64,000 nucleotides of DNA from Ornithodoros turicata (taxonomy: Eukaryota > Arthropoda > Arachnida > Ixodida > Argasidae). The notes below the pieces were generated by a model. It was not told the DNA's origin. It saw nothing but the letters and a program-made list of their open reading frames with translations, and did not search any database. The translations under genes and the position numbers were made by a program. Location of the stretch: contig NW_026999402.1 of the NCBI RefSeq assembly GCF_037126465.1, positions 372,001-436,000 of the forward strand. Reading direction: 5' to 3'. Positions 13,401 to 23,398 of this stretch are shown one piece after another. Positions within the stretch are counted from its first letter, which is position 1. Each line of letters begins with the position of its first letter.

Positions 13401-14878
13401 TCTTTCCTCCTACACCTGTGTTTACCTGCCCGTACTAGTGAGCCACTAGCCCCTGAGCTGCTGCTACGACGATCGACGTTACGGACGGTAGATGAAGATG
13501 AAGCGCATGTCACGCGCAACCATTCTCATGCATGAAATCATTACCATCCTGACGCTGTGCCTCTCGCAACATTTGGTGGAGGTGCTGGCACGACGCCCCG
13601 ACGGAAGCGATCACGACATCTTTCCTCCTACACCTGTGTTTACCTGCCCGTACTAGTGAGCCACTAGCCCCTGAGCTGCTGCTACGACGATCGACGTTAC
13701 GGACGGTAGATGAAGATGAAGCGCATGTCACGCGCAACCATTCTCATGCATGAAATCATTACCATCCTGACGCTGTGCCTCTCGCAACATTTGGTGGAGG
13801 TGCTGGCACGACGCCCCGACGGAAGCGATCACGACATCTTTCCTCCTACACCTGTGTTTACCTGCCCGTACTAGTGAGCCACTAGCCCCTGAGCTGCTGC
13901 TACGACGATCGACGTTACGGACGGTAGATGAAGATGAAGCGCATGTCACGCGCAACCATTCTCATGCATGAAATCATTACCATCCTGACGCTGTGCCTCT
14001 CGCAACATTTGGTGGAGGTGCTGGCACGACGCCCCGACGGAAGCGATCACGACATCTTTCCTCCTACACCTGTGTTTACCTGCCCGTACTAGTGAGCCAC
14101 TAGCCCCTGAGCTGCTGCTACGACGATCGACGTTACGGACGGTAGATGAAGATGAAGCGCATGTCACGCGCAACCATTCTCATGCATGAAATCATTACCA
14201 TCCTGACGCTGTGCCTCTCGCAACATTTGGTGGAGGTGCTGGCACGACGCCCCGACGGAAGCGATCACGACATCTTTCCTCCTACACCTGTGTTTACCTG
14301 CCCGTACTAGTGAGCCACTAGCCCCTAAGCTGCTGCTACGACGATCGACGTTACGGACGGTAGATGAAGGTGAAGCGCATGTCACGCGCAACCATTCTCA
14401 TGCATGAAATCATTACCATCCTGACGCTGTGCCTCTCGCAACATTTGGTGGAGGTGCTGGCACGACGCCCCGACGGAAGCGATCACGACATCTTTCCTCC
14501 TACACCTGTGTTTACCTGCCCGTACTAGTGAGCCACTAGCCCCTAAGCTGCTGCTACGACGATCGACGTTACGGACGGTAGATGAAGATGAAGCGCATGT
14601 CACGCGCAACCATTCTCATGCATGAAATCATTACCATCCTGACGCTGTGCCTCTCGCAACATTTGGTGGAGGTGCTGGCACGACGCCCCGACGGAAGCGA
14701 TCACGACATCTTTCCTCCTACACCTGTGTTTACCTGCCCGTACTAGTGAGCCACTAGCCCCTGAGCTGCTGCTACGACGATCGACGTTACGGACGGTAGA
14801 TGAAGATGAAGCGCATGTCACGCGCAACCATTCTCATGCATGAAATCATTACCATCCTGACGCTGTGCCTCTCGCAAC
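7413..14878. repeat. Satellite subarray B, with a homogenised right edge
   Basis: Units carry GCATGAAATC, and many carry CCCCTGAGCTGCTGC in place of CCCCAGCGCTGCTGC. A five-monomer block of 1088 bp occurs at 7849-8936 and again at 8937-10024; each includes two 217-bp units. A longer block (about 9326-10895) repeats 1742 bp downstream (11068-12637). From 12420 to 14878 the units are almost identical single monomers with only scattered changes, such as CCCCTAAGC at about 14325 and 14543. The array ends abruptly in a partial unit at 14878. Confidence 0.88.
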
Positions 14879-15110
14879 AATATCTAGAGCTCCCTGCAGC
14901 CGAGACTGAATGGCGTCGTGGCGAGTGGCAGATGTCCATAAGCAGATGCCGTCGGTATATAGCGTGAGACGCGTGTGATGGGGCAGCAGTGCAAGAGGGT
15001 TGGCCATTATGACATTGAAGAGTAGGGGGCTGACCACACTTCCCCGAGGAAGGCCGCAGCTAACAGCGTGGGGGCGGAGTGTATGCAGGGGGCTTCAGGT
15101 TCTTAATTCT
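14849..15110 (-). pseudogene. Non-LTR retrotransposon reverse transcriptase fragment
   Basis: Read on the minus strand from about 15110 downward, the frame gives CGLPRGSVVSPLLFNV, the conserved GLPQGSxLSP block of LINE reverse transcriptase. About 20 residues later comes LYTDGICLWT at the palm catalytic site, where YxDD is expected. Two catalytic positions are therefore degraded (YTDG instead of YADD). It is followed by the expected LQxAL helix. The last codons run into satellite sequence at 14878, so the element is truncated by the array. Family knowledge points to an I/Jockey-type LINE; the clade is uncertain. It is a dead fragment. Confidence 0.8.
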
Positions 15111-15600
15111 CCTAAATCGCACAATTGTCAGCGTATTTGAGGGAGGAAAAGTGTGATTGCCTCTTCTTCAATGTAAAGTTCACATAAAACTCCTCCCGTA
15201 ACATTTTTTGGTACTCTATATAATGTTTCACGGCAAGTTCTGGCAATTATATATTTAATAGCCTGGAGGAAGGCAGTGCATACGACATACGACATACAAA
15301 TGTCGTTATCACGCACGTCTCCATTCAAGTTTTCCGGTGTCCAATATAGCAGCCGCCATTCCAACATCCGCCCGGGGTTGCTGTCGCTGGGTCCTGAAAC
15401 ACAGGAATATGAGGATGTGTTTTATAACGCTATTTATATCATGTAACTTCGTAGAGAGGTGTGTCAGTCGACACTAGTCTACTGCGAAACAACGGGGATA
15501 AACATAGGAACAAAGGGAATAACTAGACAGTCCATGCTATTCTCAATTGAGTGTTGTATGAGCTAGGAGTAAAAACCGGGGGCGGTGTACTGAAAAAGGG
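15111..15600. other. Unassigned sequence right of the satellite
   Basis: I see no protein motif, RNA gene or clear repeat here. A minus-strand open frame at 15128-15367 (79 codons) has no recognisable domain and is probably chance. Confidence 0.5.
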
Positions 15601-15628
15601 GAAAACAGAGGGAAAACTATAGTTGATG

Positions 15629-15652
15629 TTTCGAGCGGACGCTCTTCATCAG
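15629..15652 (-). ncRNA. Hammerhead-ribozyme-like core (Penelope-type candidate)
   Basis: On the minus strand the sequence reads CTGATGA, one A, stem GAGC, loop GTCC, stem GCTC, then GAAA. This matches the conserved core of a hammerhead ribozyme: CUGAUGA, stem II, GAAA. Such short type I motifs are known in the terminal repeats of Penelope-like retroelements. Stem II closes perfectly with four pairs. The extra A between CTGATGA and stem II is unusual, and I could not close stems I and III convincingly by eye. A poly-C run (15660-15673) directly abuts on the plus strand. No Penelope reverse transcriptase or GIY-YIG domain is visible nearby. Alternatively it is only a fossil of a terminal repeat. 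Confidence 0.5.
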
Positions 15653-15659
15653 AAGAAAG

Positions 15660-15683
15660 CCCCCCCCCCCCCCATTTTTTTTT
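15660..15683. repeat. Poly-C / poly-T homopolymer run
   Basis: Fourteen C residues are followed by A and nine T residues. It may be an insertion boundary or an assembly-error-prone site. Confidence 0.9.
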
Positions 15684-15689
15684 AACATT

Positions 15690-17340
15690 TGCAACGTTGT
15701 TGCACGCCTTTGCGATTCTTTTGGGCCCTTTCGAATATAAAGGTAAATCTTTGTTTGGTTATGAGTCTTTCTTCTCCTTCGACCGGTATACCTCGCCTTC
15801 TTGGCACGACATGACAGATCGGATGTGGTAAATCGGTTGATTTCTACTACAGGTAGTATGTTGATATCACGCGTATGTTCATATCAAGTATACGCCACCT
15901 TGTAAATTTTGTTCAAAGTGCTCTGTTACTAGTGCAAGAAACAAGAAATGGCCGCTCCGATGAAGAAATACGCCAGTGCCGTGTTCCGTAAACTTTTGCC
16001 CCAAGCCGTATGTACGTACCAAGCCCTGACATCATAGGAACTAGCGCTACGGTCATTCCCGTTGGCAGTCAAACACATGTGGTCTCTCCTGCGCTGCCTT
16101 ACTGGCTGAAGTTCCTTCAGTGATGTCTCACAGTCCAATGAGTCACCATGTTAGTGGTGCCAATTTTCTACACATCTATTACCCGGTCTTGCCGCTAAGG
16201 AACACACGGACAGAACACCTACGTGTGTTCTGTATGTGTGTTTTTTGGCGTTTGTTCATTATGTTTACTTTTAACCAGCACACTCTTTTTTGTCTTGTTT
16301 CTCTTGCTGTGAGCCTTGGAATACAGGTTCACATAGATTAACAAATAATTGTCTCGCATTTACTTGGCATAATAGGGGTCATACTGTTTGCTCCCATAGC
16401 GTTTGTTATGATAGCAAGTGTAAAAAGCGACACAAAAGACCACGAACACAAAACATAATAGGAACAGGACAGTGCACTTTCTTCGTTCCTGCATGTTTGT
16501 TGTCGCTTTTCATACTTTCGTACCATCATGAATTGTGACGTACTCTCCGCACTTTTGCCTTTCTGTAGTTACTCAAGAAGTAGCAGCTGTTACAGCATGC
16601 CTTTTACAGTAGTATGGCTATTCACGGGAAGGTCTCGGGGGAAATCGCTGTGGCTGTATCACAAAACCAGGGAAGGGTAACGGTAATGGTACTGGAAACA
16701 GAAACGGTATATTACCAAAATTGGATATGGTAACGATAACGGAAACCCATACCACTGTCCCCCATTACCGGAAGCAGAAACGGAAACGAAAATTATCGTC
16801 CGGTATTGAAATCTATTACTGTTGTGCGATGACATTTCAGTGACTTTTCATTTTATTTTTGTATTTTGATGACTCCATTCCCTGTAATGCTCTAAATACT
16901 ACACGAGAGCATGGAAACAAAGCGCAATATTGGATATCGAGGGTGCATCACTCGCTTACCTACTTGTGACATTACCTACCTACGTGACATCAAGACATGA
17001 GACTCACAACATATAAGACTCCACACACTCTACTCCATCATAGCACGAGGATGACAGCCTACGATTTTTCATTTGAATTTTTTTTTTTTACTTTCTTCAT
17101 TTCACTGTGGCCGTGGCAGCATTGTTTAGTTCTGAGACCGTTCGCCTATGAATGCGACATTGGATGAAGGTTAACGCCCATCTTGGTTTGCTGCACTCAG
17201 AGTGACTGAAGACAGAAGACCGACTGAATACATGTTCCTACATTTCTTTAAAAATCTTGCAAGATGTGCGCATCCCAACGATTAAAAATTAATTGTGTGG
17301 TGTGTACGCGTGACACCGAAGCAGTACTTGGGCAGAATAG
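15690..17340. other. Unassigned AT-rich stretch with a degenerate ACGGTAA-rich patch
   Basis: No gene was recognised. At about 16670-16810 there is a patch of loosely repeated words such as GGTAACGGTAATGG, AGAAACGG and GGTAACGATAACGG. It looks like degenerate simple sequence or the edge of an unidentified transposon. The small open frames in this interval (for example 15929-16138 and 16120-16538) have no recognisable domains. Confidence 0.5.
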
Positions 17341-17354
17341 GGTGCTGACAGAGC

Positions 17355-19385
17355 CGGATGGGCTGTGAGTGCACTCATGAAGTCTGAGGAGCGCCAGGTC
17401 TCTGTGAGTGAAGTCACTGGTGGGGCCTGAGGTATGTGAGGTCAGTATGAGGGCATTCAGAAATGAGGTCAAATGACGCATGATGTGGTTCCAGCGACAC
17501 AACCACTGGCTGTGTACACTTTAAAGGGCTGGTGTGCACGTATTTAGCAATTTCGTCTACGTCGCGCTGGGAACACAGCAAAGCGTCCTGAGCTGACTGA
17601 TTACTTTGCGATATGGTTCCAGCGACCTAACTACAGGCAGGGTGCACTTTAAAGGGCTGGTGTGCACGTTTTTACCAATTTCGTCTATGTTGCGCTGGGA
17701 ACACAGCAAAGCGTCCTGAGCTGACTGATTACTTGGTGATATGGTTCCAGTGACCGAACTACCGGCAGGGTGCACTTTAAAGGGCTGGTGTGCTCGTTTT
17801 TAGCAATTTCGTCTACGTCGCGCTGGGAACACAGCGAAGCGTCATGAGCTGACTTATTACTTGGTGATATGGTTCCAGTGACCAAACTACCGGCAGGGTG
17901 CACTTTAAAGGGCTGGTGTGGTCGTTTTTAGCAATTTCGTCTATGTTGCGCTGGGAACACAGCAAAGCGTCCTGAGCTGACTGATTACTTGGTGATATGG
18001 TTCCAGTGACCGAACTACCGGCAGGGTGCACTTTAAAGGGCTGGTGTGCTCGTTTTTAGCAATTTCGTCTACGTCGCGCTGGGAACACAGCGAAGCGTCC
18101 TGAGCTGACTTATTACTTGGTGATATGGTTCCAGTGACCAAACTACCGGCAGGGTGCACTTTAAAGTGCTGGTGTGCTCGTTTTTAGCAATTTCGTCTAC
18201 GTCGCGCTGGGAACACAGCAAATCGTCCTGAGCTGACTGATTAGTTGGCGATATGGTTCCATCGACCCATATACAGGCAGGGTGCACTTTAAAGGGCTGG
18301 TGTGCCCGTTTTGAGCAACTTCGTCTACGTCGCGCTGGGAACACAGCAAAGCCTCCTGAGCTGACTGATTACTTCGTGATATGGTTCCAGCGACCCAACT
18401 ACCGATAGCGTGCGCTTTAAAGGGCAGGTGCGCCGGTTTTTAGCAATTTCGTCTATGTCGCGCTGGGAACACAACAAAGCCCAGTACACTTGGCTGTGTT
18501 CCCAGCGCGACGTAAACGAAATTGCTAAAAACGTGCACATCAGCCCTTTAAAGTGCACCCTGCAAGTAATTGGATCGCTGGAACCATGTCGCCAAGTAAT
18601 CAGTCAGCCAAGACGCTTTGCTCTTTCCCGGCGCGACATATACGAAACTGCTAAAAACGTGCACTCGGGCCCTTTAAAGTGCACCATGCCTGTAGTTGAG
18701 TAGCTGGAACCATATCACCAAGTAATCAGTCAACTCAGTACACGTGGGTGTGTTCCCAGCGCGACGTAGACGAAATCGCTAAAAACGGGCACACCAGCCC
18801 TTTAAAGTGCACCCTGCCGGTAGTTGGGTGGCTGGTACCATGTCCCCAAGTAATCAGTCAGCCAAGACGCTTTGCTCTGTTCTCAGCGCGACATATACGA
18901 AACTGCTAAAAACGGGCACACCAGCCCTTTAAAGTGCACACTGCGTGTAGGTGGGTCGATGGAACCATATCACCAACTAATCCGTCAGCTCCGGACGCTT
19001 TGCTGTGTTGCCAGCGCGACGTAGACGAAATTGCTAAAAACGGGCACATCAGCCCTTTAAAGTGCACACTGCGTGTAGTTAGGTCGCTGGAACCATATCA
19101 CCAATTAATCCGTCAGTTCAGGGCGCTTGGCTGTGTTCCCAGCGCGACGTAGACGAAATTGCTAAAAACGGGAACACCAGCCCTTTAAAGTGCACTCTGC
19201 CGGTAGCTGGATCGCTGGAACCATATCACTAGTACCTTCATAATTTGCCCACGTCTCGTAAGCGTCATTTAACCTCATTTCTGAATGCACTCATACTGAC
19301 CTCACACCCCTCAGGCCTCACCAGTGACTTCACTCACACAGACCTGGCGCCCCTCAGACCTCATGAGTGGACTCACAGGAGGTCT
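17355..19385. mobile_element. Foldback element FB1 with 128-bp tandem units in opposed arms
   Basis: The left arm (17355-18480) and right arm (18490-19385) are reverse complements. The centre near 18484 is marked by GCGCTGGGAACACA (18460-18473) and its perfect complement TGTGTTCCCAGCGC (18495-18508). Each arm has an outer unique part containing a match to CCTCATTTCTGAATGC (left copy inverted), then several 128-bp units. The units share CAGCCCTTTAAAGTGCA, a TTTCGTCTACG-type word and the GCGCTGGGAACACAG word. In the left arm the units start about every 128 bp from 17557; in the right arm at about 18541, 18797, 18925, 19053 and 19181. Long inverted arms made of internal tandem repeats define Foldback-type DNA transposons. 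No transposase lies between them. Confidence 0.85.
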
Positions 19386-19535
19386 CATGAGGGGCAAAAC
19401 CTCATGAGTGCACTCACAGGTCTCATGAGGGGCAAAACCTCATGAGTGCACTCACAGGAGGGGGCAAAATCTCATGAGTGCACTCACAGGAGACCTCATG
19501 AGGGTAAGAGCCTCATGAGTGCACTCACGGATGGC
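19386..19535. repeat. Minisatellite of CCTCATGAGTGCACTCAC units
   Basis: Several imperfect copies of a word close to CCTCATGAGTGCACTCACAG, separated by AGG or GGGCAAAA, directly abut the right end of FB1. The same word, inverted, occurs once at the outer edge of the left arm (about 17368-17385). This suggests expansion of a terminal motif of FB1. Confidence 0.8.
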
Positions 19536-19558
19536 CTGATCACGGGCTTGCCCTCACC

Positions 19559-19590
19559 CACCCTCACCTTAAAGGCGTGAGGTGAGGGTG
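19559..19590. repeat. Perfect 11-bp hairpin
   Basis: CACCCTCACCT and AGGTGAGGGTG form 11-bp perfect arms around a 10-nt loop, just outside FB1. It may be part of FB1 or of the neighbouring minisatellite. Confidence 0.7.
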
Positions 19591-21924
19591 AGGGGCACTC
19601 AGGAGGGCCCTCATGCGTGAGTTCGCCCAGCTATGCTACAGGAACACTGCTTCTCACCCTCATGCTTACTCGCTAGTTCTCTGGACGCGCAGAGCTTTCA
19701 TGTCGTAACCAAAACTGACCGTTTCCCGAAAGTTCCAGCCCAGACATCTAATATAATAATAGGAAACGTTCAAGTTCCTGTAGTGTGGAAGCCTTGTATT
19801 ATTGAAAAAAAAAAAAAGAAAACAAAGAGAGAGAGAGAGAGAGCTCAGTTTGTCGTCAGGAAGCATTCGCACAAAACTCACAAACTCAACGATGGGCCGA
19901 TTTTCTTTTTTTTTTTTTTTGCTTCGTAAGATTCCTTGCCGAAGACTTCAGGGATCTCGTATTTTTTGCGCAAATGTCGAAACAGTGTACGTCCAGAGAG
20001 TGTTGCTATCGCGCTTGTAGACGGCAATGGTCTATGGCTAGTCGCTGTCCTTCAACGACAGGGCCATTCCATAGGCAATACAAATGGAGCACGCCTGTAT
20101 CTGCACTGCAAAGATGCCTGGTTAGCGCGTGGTGCACAGATGAAAATTTCCCGTAGGCTTCTCAAGGGTTCATCTTGAAACTCCATTGGATCTCACATAG
20201 ACAGGGCACTGTGAATGGATTTGACGAACGTGCAATTGATTGAAGAGGTTCGCTGTTATTTTCCTTACCAAGCAGGTATTGCCGTCAGGACGCTTCTCAA
20301 TTCTGTGGGGTGAATTGCGGCAGTAAAAGTGGCAGCCGAATGGTCCCCGGTCACTCTGCAAGCAAGTAAATGACGGTTACTTGTGACGTGCTACACTACG
20401 GTGATCTGTAGAAAGAAATTCTGATGTGTGACACACGAGCGTGGGATAGTGGGTAGAAGAGAGCGGCGAACTATCCAATGTACCATTTCGACCTGTCTTG
20501 AGCTTGGTTCCCCTATAGCTTCTGTGTGTCCTATTCCTGACTGGCGAATGCCTCTAAAGACTGAACGCAGCTAAAGCCGTGACATGATCATGTTCTATCA
20601 ATTCCGTGGTATTCGAAGCCCACGAATTCGAATTGAGAATTCGAAGCACATAGTTCCCGAGGTGATGTACAAATCAAATTTTTCGCGAAAGGCTTCCTAC
20701 ATACAGACGGTTAATGTGTAGTATCTCTCAATAGTTGTTCCCAGACATGAATAAGGGAACAAAGTTGACAGTAACACATAATTTGCTTCAAGTGGGAAAG
20801 GTCGAATTCTGTGCTTATTTTTTTCAAGTCCTTGCGCTCTCCGCATAAGAGTTCGAAGTGCCACTTAGTCCACTGGTGCGAGGTTGTGATGAATCACGAC
20901 ATATGGAATGGCGAATGACGAATTTCCTTGCTCAATGCGCTCTACGCATGCGCACAAGTGCCATTCTTTGTTTTTTTTTTGTTTTTGTTCAGGCTAGCTC
21001 ACAATGTAAGGAATTGGTAGTTGCAAAATTTCTTAGATTTATTTTGCTCACCTGCAAAGTTCTCTTTGGTGTTGTGCGTTTCGGTTTCGTCGTTAGAAAA
21101 TAAACAGCGTCTAACATATCAATACTTACGTATAAGTAATCGTTTCCATGGCCGCAAGGCATCCGAGTCATGGGTGCTGCAAAACAAGTTGACGTTCGTA
21201 AAAATGACGCTAAAACACAATGGCTGGTGGCGTTTTATGACACAGAGCGGGTAGATAGCGGCAGGCAAAGACGTTTTATGGGCAGACAGAGTGGCACGAC
21301 ACCAACGGATAAGCAAGCGAAGAGGATAGTTAGAGAATAGTTAGGAAGTTGATATTTGCACGATGCCGTTTGTAAAGCGCGTTTTCATATTGCAATCAGA
21401 AGCCTTCTAGCGAAAGTTTGTGTCGCCAACTGTCGCCACCAAGAGCAATGCTTGCGAAAGTTTCCTACTCACTTGACCCGGCAACCTTGACCTTAGAAAT
21501 GGCAATAGGTTACTTCGTCTCACATCTTTTTCAAAATCAGTCCCTTCGTCAAAATACGAGTTTTACTGTAGTCCTATAGCTTGTAGTTTCGTCTACATGC
21601 GCCAGACTTCGCAGTACTTAAACCGGGGGCTTGACTAACTCTCCTCTCTGTGAATGCTAGCAGATGAGACGGCTGCCAGAACACAACTGTTTAATCTCAG
21701 GTAGCCAAGATGGCAAGCGAGCTACGTTCGTGCGCCAAACCGTGTCGCTCGCACCCATGCTCCAGGTATCATCTTCATCCTTGAGCACGTGCCCTTCAGC
21801 TACTACACTCTTCCCCCTTACGTTGTGGATACCGTACGGGGGCCGCCTACGTCATTGAGGGTTCCGCGATGACGTGGAGGTGGAAACTGGCAGCGATGGT
21901 TCCTATGACATGGATGACGTATGA
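19591..21924. other. Unassigned sequence with a GA microsatellite
   Basis: A-rich sequence with a (GA)n tract lies at 19805-19844 and a T run at 19907-19920. Otherwise I see no gene, RNA or repeat family. Small open frames here (for example 19936-20178, 20170-20361, 20858-21103) have no recognisable domain. Confidence 0.5.
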
Positions 21925-22395
21925 TCACAGAGACCTTGTGGCATGGTCACGCTTGTACTGGGTAACTGCTGTCTGGTAAAACAGGTAGTGAGGACACTCT
22001 AGCCTTCAAGTGATCTACGTGAACGCGACGATGTTTCCCGTCTTGCAACTACACGTCGTAAATAACTCGTTCAATCCTTCCCCGAACACTTTTTACCCAG
22101 TGTTGTTTTCGTGTGGGATCCTTAGCCCACACATTGTCGTCAGCAGCAAGAGTTCGTGAGGCTTTCGTACAACCATCCTCATTTACCGGCGCTTGTATAC
22201 GTTGGGACGTACAAAGTCTAGTTCTATTCAAACCCTCCGGTTACTTAGCAACTCCGAAAGTGAACATCCAGTTGCGATATGAGGAGATGCTCGATACTTA
22301 GAAAGAAGCTTTCGTGCCTTTGCTTCCTCTCCTGTAACTGGATTGAAACGCTTCAGTGCAGTCCGCTTGCCCATTAGACTTGGAGTGGTTAGACG
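21925..22395 (-). pseudogene. Ty3/gypsy integrase C-terminal fragment
   Basis: Read on the minus strand, the order matches the end of a gypsy pol. First is a degraded active-site block, HSKSNGQA (expected HPxSNGQAER). Next comes LLSKYRASPHIATG, typical of the LLxYRxTPHxxTG block, then SELLSNRRV for the usual ELLxGRR. After that follow VWAKDPTRKQHWVK and HRRVHVDHLKA, the chromodomain-proximal GPF/Y and HVDHL region. There are at least one frameshift (near 22310) and stops (for example after IYDV). Its 5' side is fused to a LINE fragment at about 22395. It is a dead partial pol; lineage not determined. Confidence 0.75.
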
Positions 22396-22922
22396 AAATC
22401 CTGGTTGTCCTCGGTACTCCCAGGCTCATTCTGAGTCTCCTTCCCAAGATGGGATTTAACTTGGGTTCTTGATGGGGAGTGATGTTGTGCACGTACGGGA
22501 TGCTGTAAACCAGTGTTTCTTTTACCATGGCTTTGTGAACAGTCTCTTGGTGAACAGTGAATCGTCATAATATTTGTATGAGCCTTGATTGTCTGCTGAG
22601 GCTTCTTGATCTGTTGCGCTCGGGACAAGTTGTGATTGATAATTATTCCTAGGAATTTGCGTCTCTGTGTCCCTTTGATTTCATCCCCTTGAACCTTGAA
22701 GTTGAAATTCTTCAGCTTCTTTCTGGTGAATGGAATATATACCGTTTTCTCCGAGGGGAGGTTTATAGCGCGCTTTTCAAAGAAGCAGGCGGTTACCTCT
22801 AAGGCGTGTTCTAACGCCACACTGCGGCACGTGGAAACCATTTCGGTAGGCCGGAACTTCAGGAAACGACACGATTGGTCATCGCACGGGAGTTCGCAAC
22901 GATTCAGAGCGCAGTAATACAT
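22396..22922 (-). pseudogene. LINE reverse transcriptase C-terminal half
   Basis: The minus strand encodes the thumb side of a non-LTR reverse transcriptase. It has a fingers-palm remnant (residues near PCDD, where YADD is expected), then ALEVTACFFEKRAINLPSEK matching the FLxxRGLxLxxEKT helix. Next come VYIPFTRKKLK and RRKFLGIIINHNLS, the conserved KFLGIxIDxxLS motif. In another frame SIPYVHNITP and LRMSLGVPRTT continue the region. Frame changes and the loss of both flanks show a decayed fragment. The GVPRTT end is fused directly to a gypsy integrase remnant. The style is that of I/Jockey-group LINEs in arthropods. Confidence 0.8.
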
Positions 22923-22939
22923 TTATTCATGAATTCCGA

Positions 22940-23135
22940 ACCCGCTGTCCTGTCTGGAGTTTTCCCTTGGTTTTCGTCAGACTCTATCAAAGACATGTCG
23001 GTACAGTTCCATTTGAAGTTGGCACAGGACACAAATTCCACTCAGAGCGTTGACCGTGATGCTGCCCACCTCTGTGAGGCCAACAACGATGAGCTCTTTC
23101 ACCCTCACTACCACCTCCACCACGGCACGGAGTAA
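22940..23135 (+). repeat. Headless, diverged SINE body
   Basis: The sequence from GTCTGGAGTTTTCCC onward follows the same order as the body of the SINE at 32852-33190. That order is GTCTGGGGTTTTTCC, then a CCCTCAG-like word, then GCACAGTTCC, TGAAGT and GGACACA. The tRNA-like head is missing. It lies immediately 5' of the LTR element at 23269. Confidence 0.65.
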
Positions 23136-23268
23136 CCAATAGTTGAGCAGAATCGAGCCCATGTTCCGTTCTTCCTTCTTCGATGCCATCTTCACACCCT
23201 TTCATATGTCTGGAGAATATTTTTCTGGCATGCATTGTGGAATTTTGCACTCCGTCGTCCATTGATAC

Positions 23269-23398
23269 TGTAGCGGTGACGACGACGACCGTGGTGCGCT
23301 CTGCCCTTCGCGCGCCGATATTCTTGGCGCCCTGTCTTGTCAACAGCGGGCCGTTTTCCCCGCAGCGCTCCAGAATAAAGTACGATGTCGCTACCACA
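23269..23398 (+). repeat. 5' LTR (130 bp)
   Basis: Starts TGTAGC and ends CTACCACA. It matches 29246-29380 nearly throughout, including CTTGTCAACAGCGGGCCG. It contains AATAAAG (23374-23380), a likely polyadenylation signal. It is very short for an LTR. Confidence 0.88.

Larger units (their letters stand above)
1..14878. repeat. 218-bp satellite array (about 68 monomers)
   Basis: A head-to-tail tandem repeat fills the first 14.9 kb and continues beyond the left edge of the window. The period is 218 bp; a minority of units are 217 bp through loss of one C in the CTGTGCCTCTCGC stretch (for example near 8117 and 8334). Each unit carries a short perfect inverted repeat, CTAGTGAGCCACTAG (6-bp arms, 3-bp loop). 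Two subfamilies are visible: units with GCATTAAATC up to about 7.4 kb and units with GCATGAAATC after it. Every unit also has a 75-codon minus-strand open frame overlapping the next by 10 bp. Since 218 is not a multiple of 3, this cannot be one long protein. I regard the array as non-coding centromeric, pericentromeric or other heterochromatic satellite; I do not recognise the monomer. Confidence 0.97.

Noticed and set aside
1..14827. Dozens of 75-codon minus-strand and 86-94-codon plus-strand open frames in the satellite
   Set aside because: They are the same frame repeated with a 218-bp period, which is not a multiple of 3. They have no recognisable domain, and their openness follows from monomer identity. 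Not annotated as genes.
1..14878. CRISPR array
   Set aside because: The repeats are contiguous 218-bp units with no unique spacers, and the rest of the window is eukaryotic.
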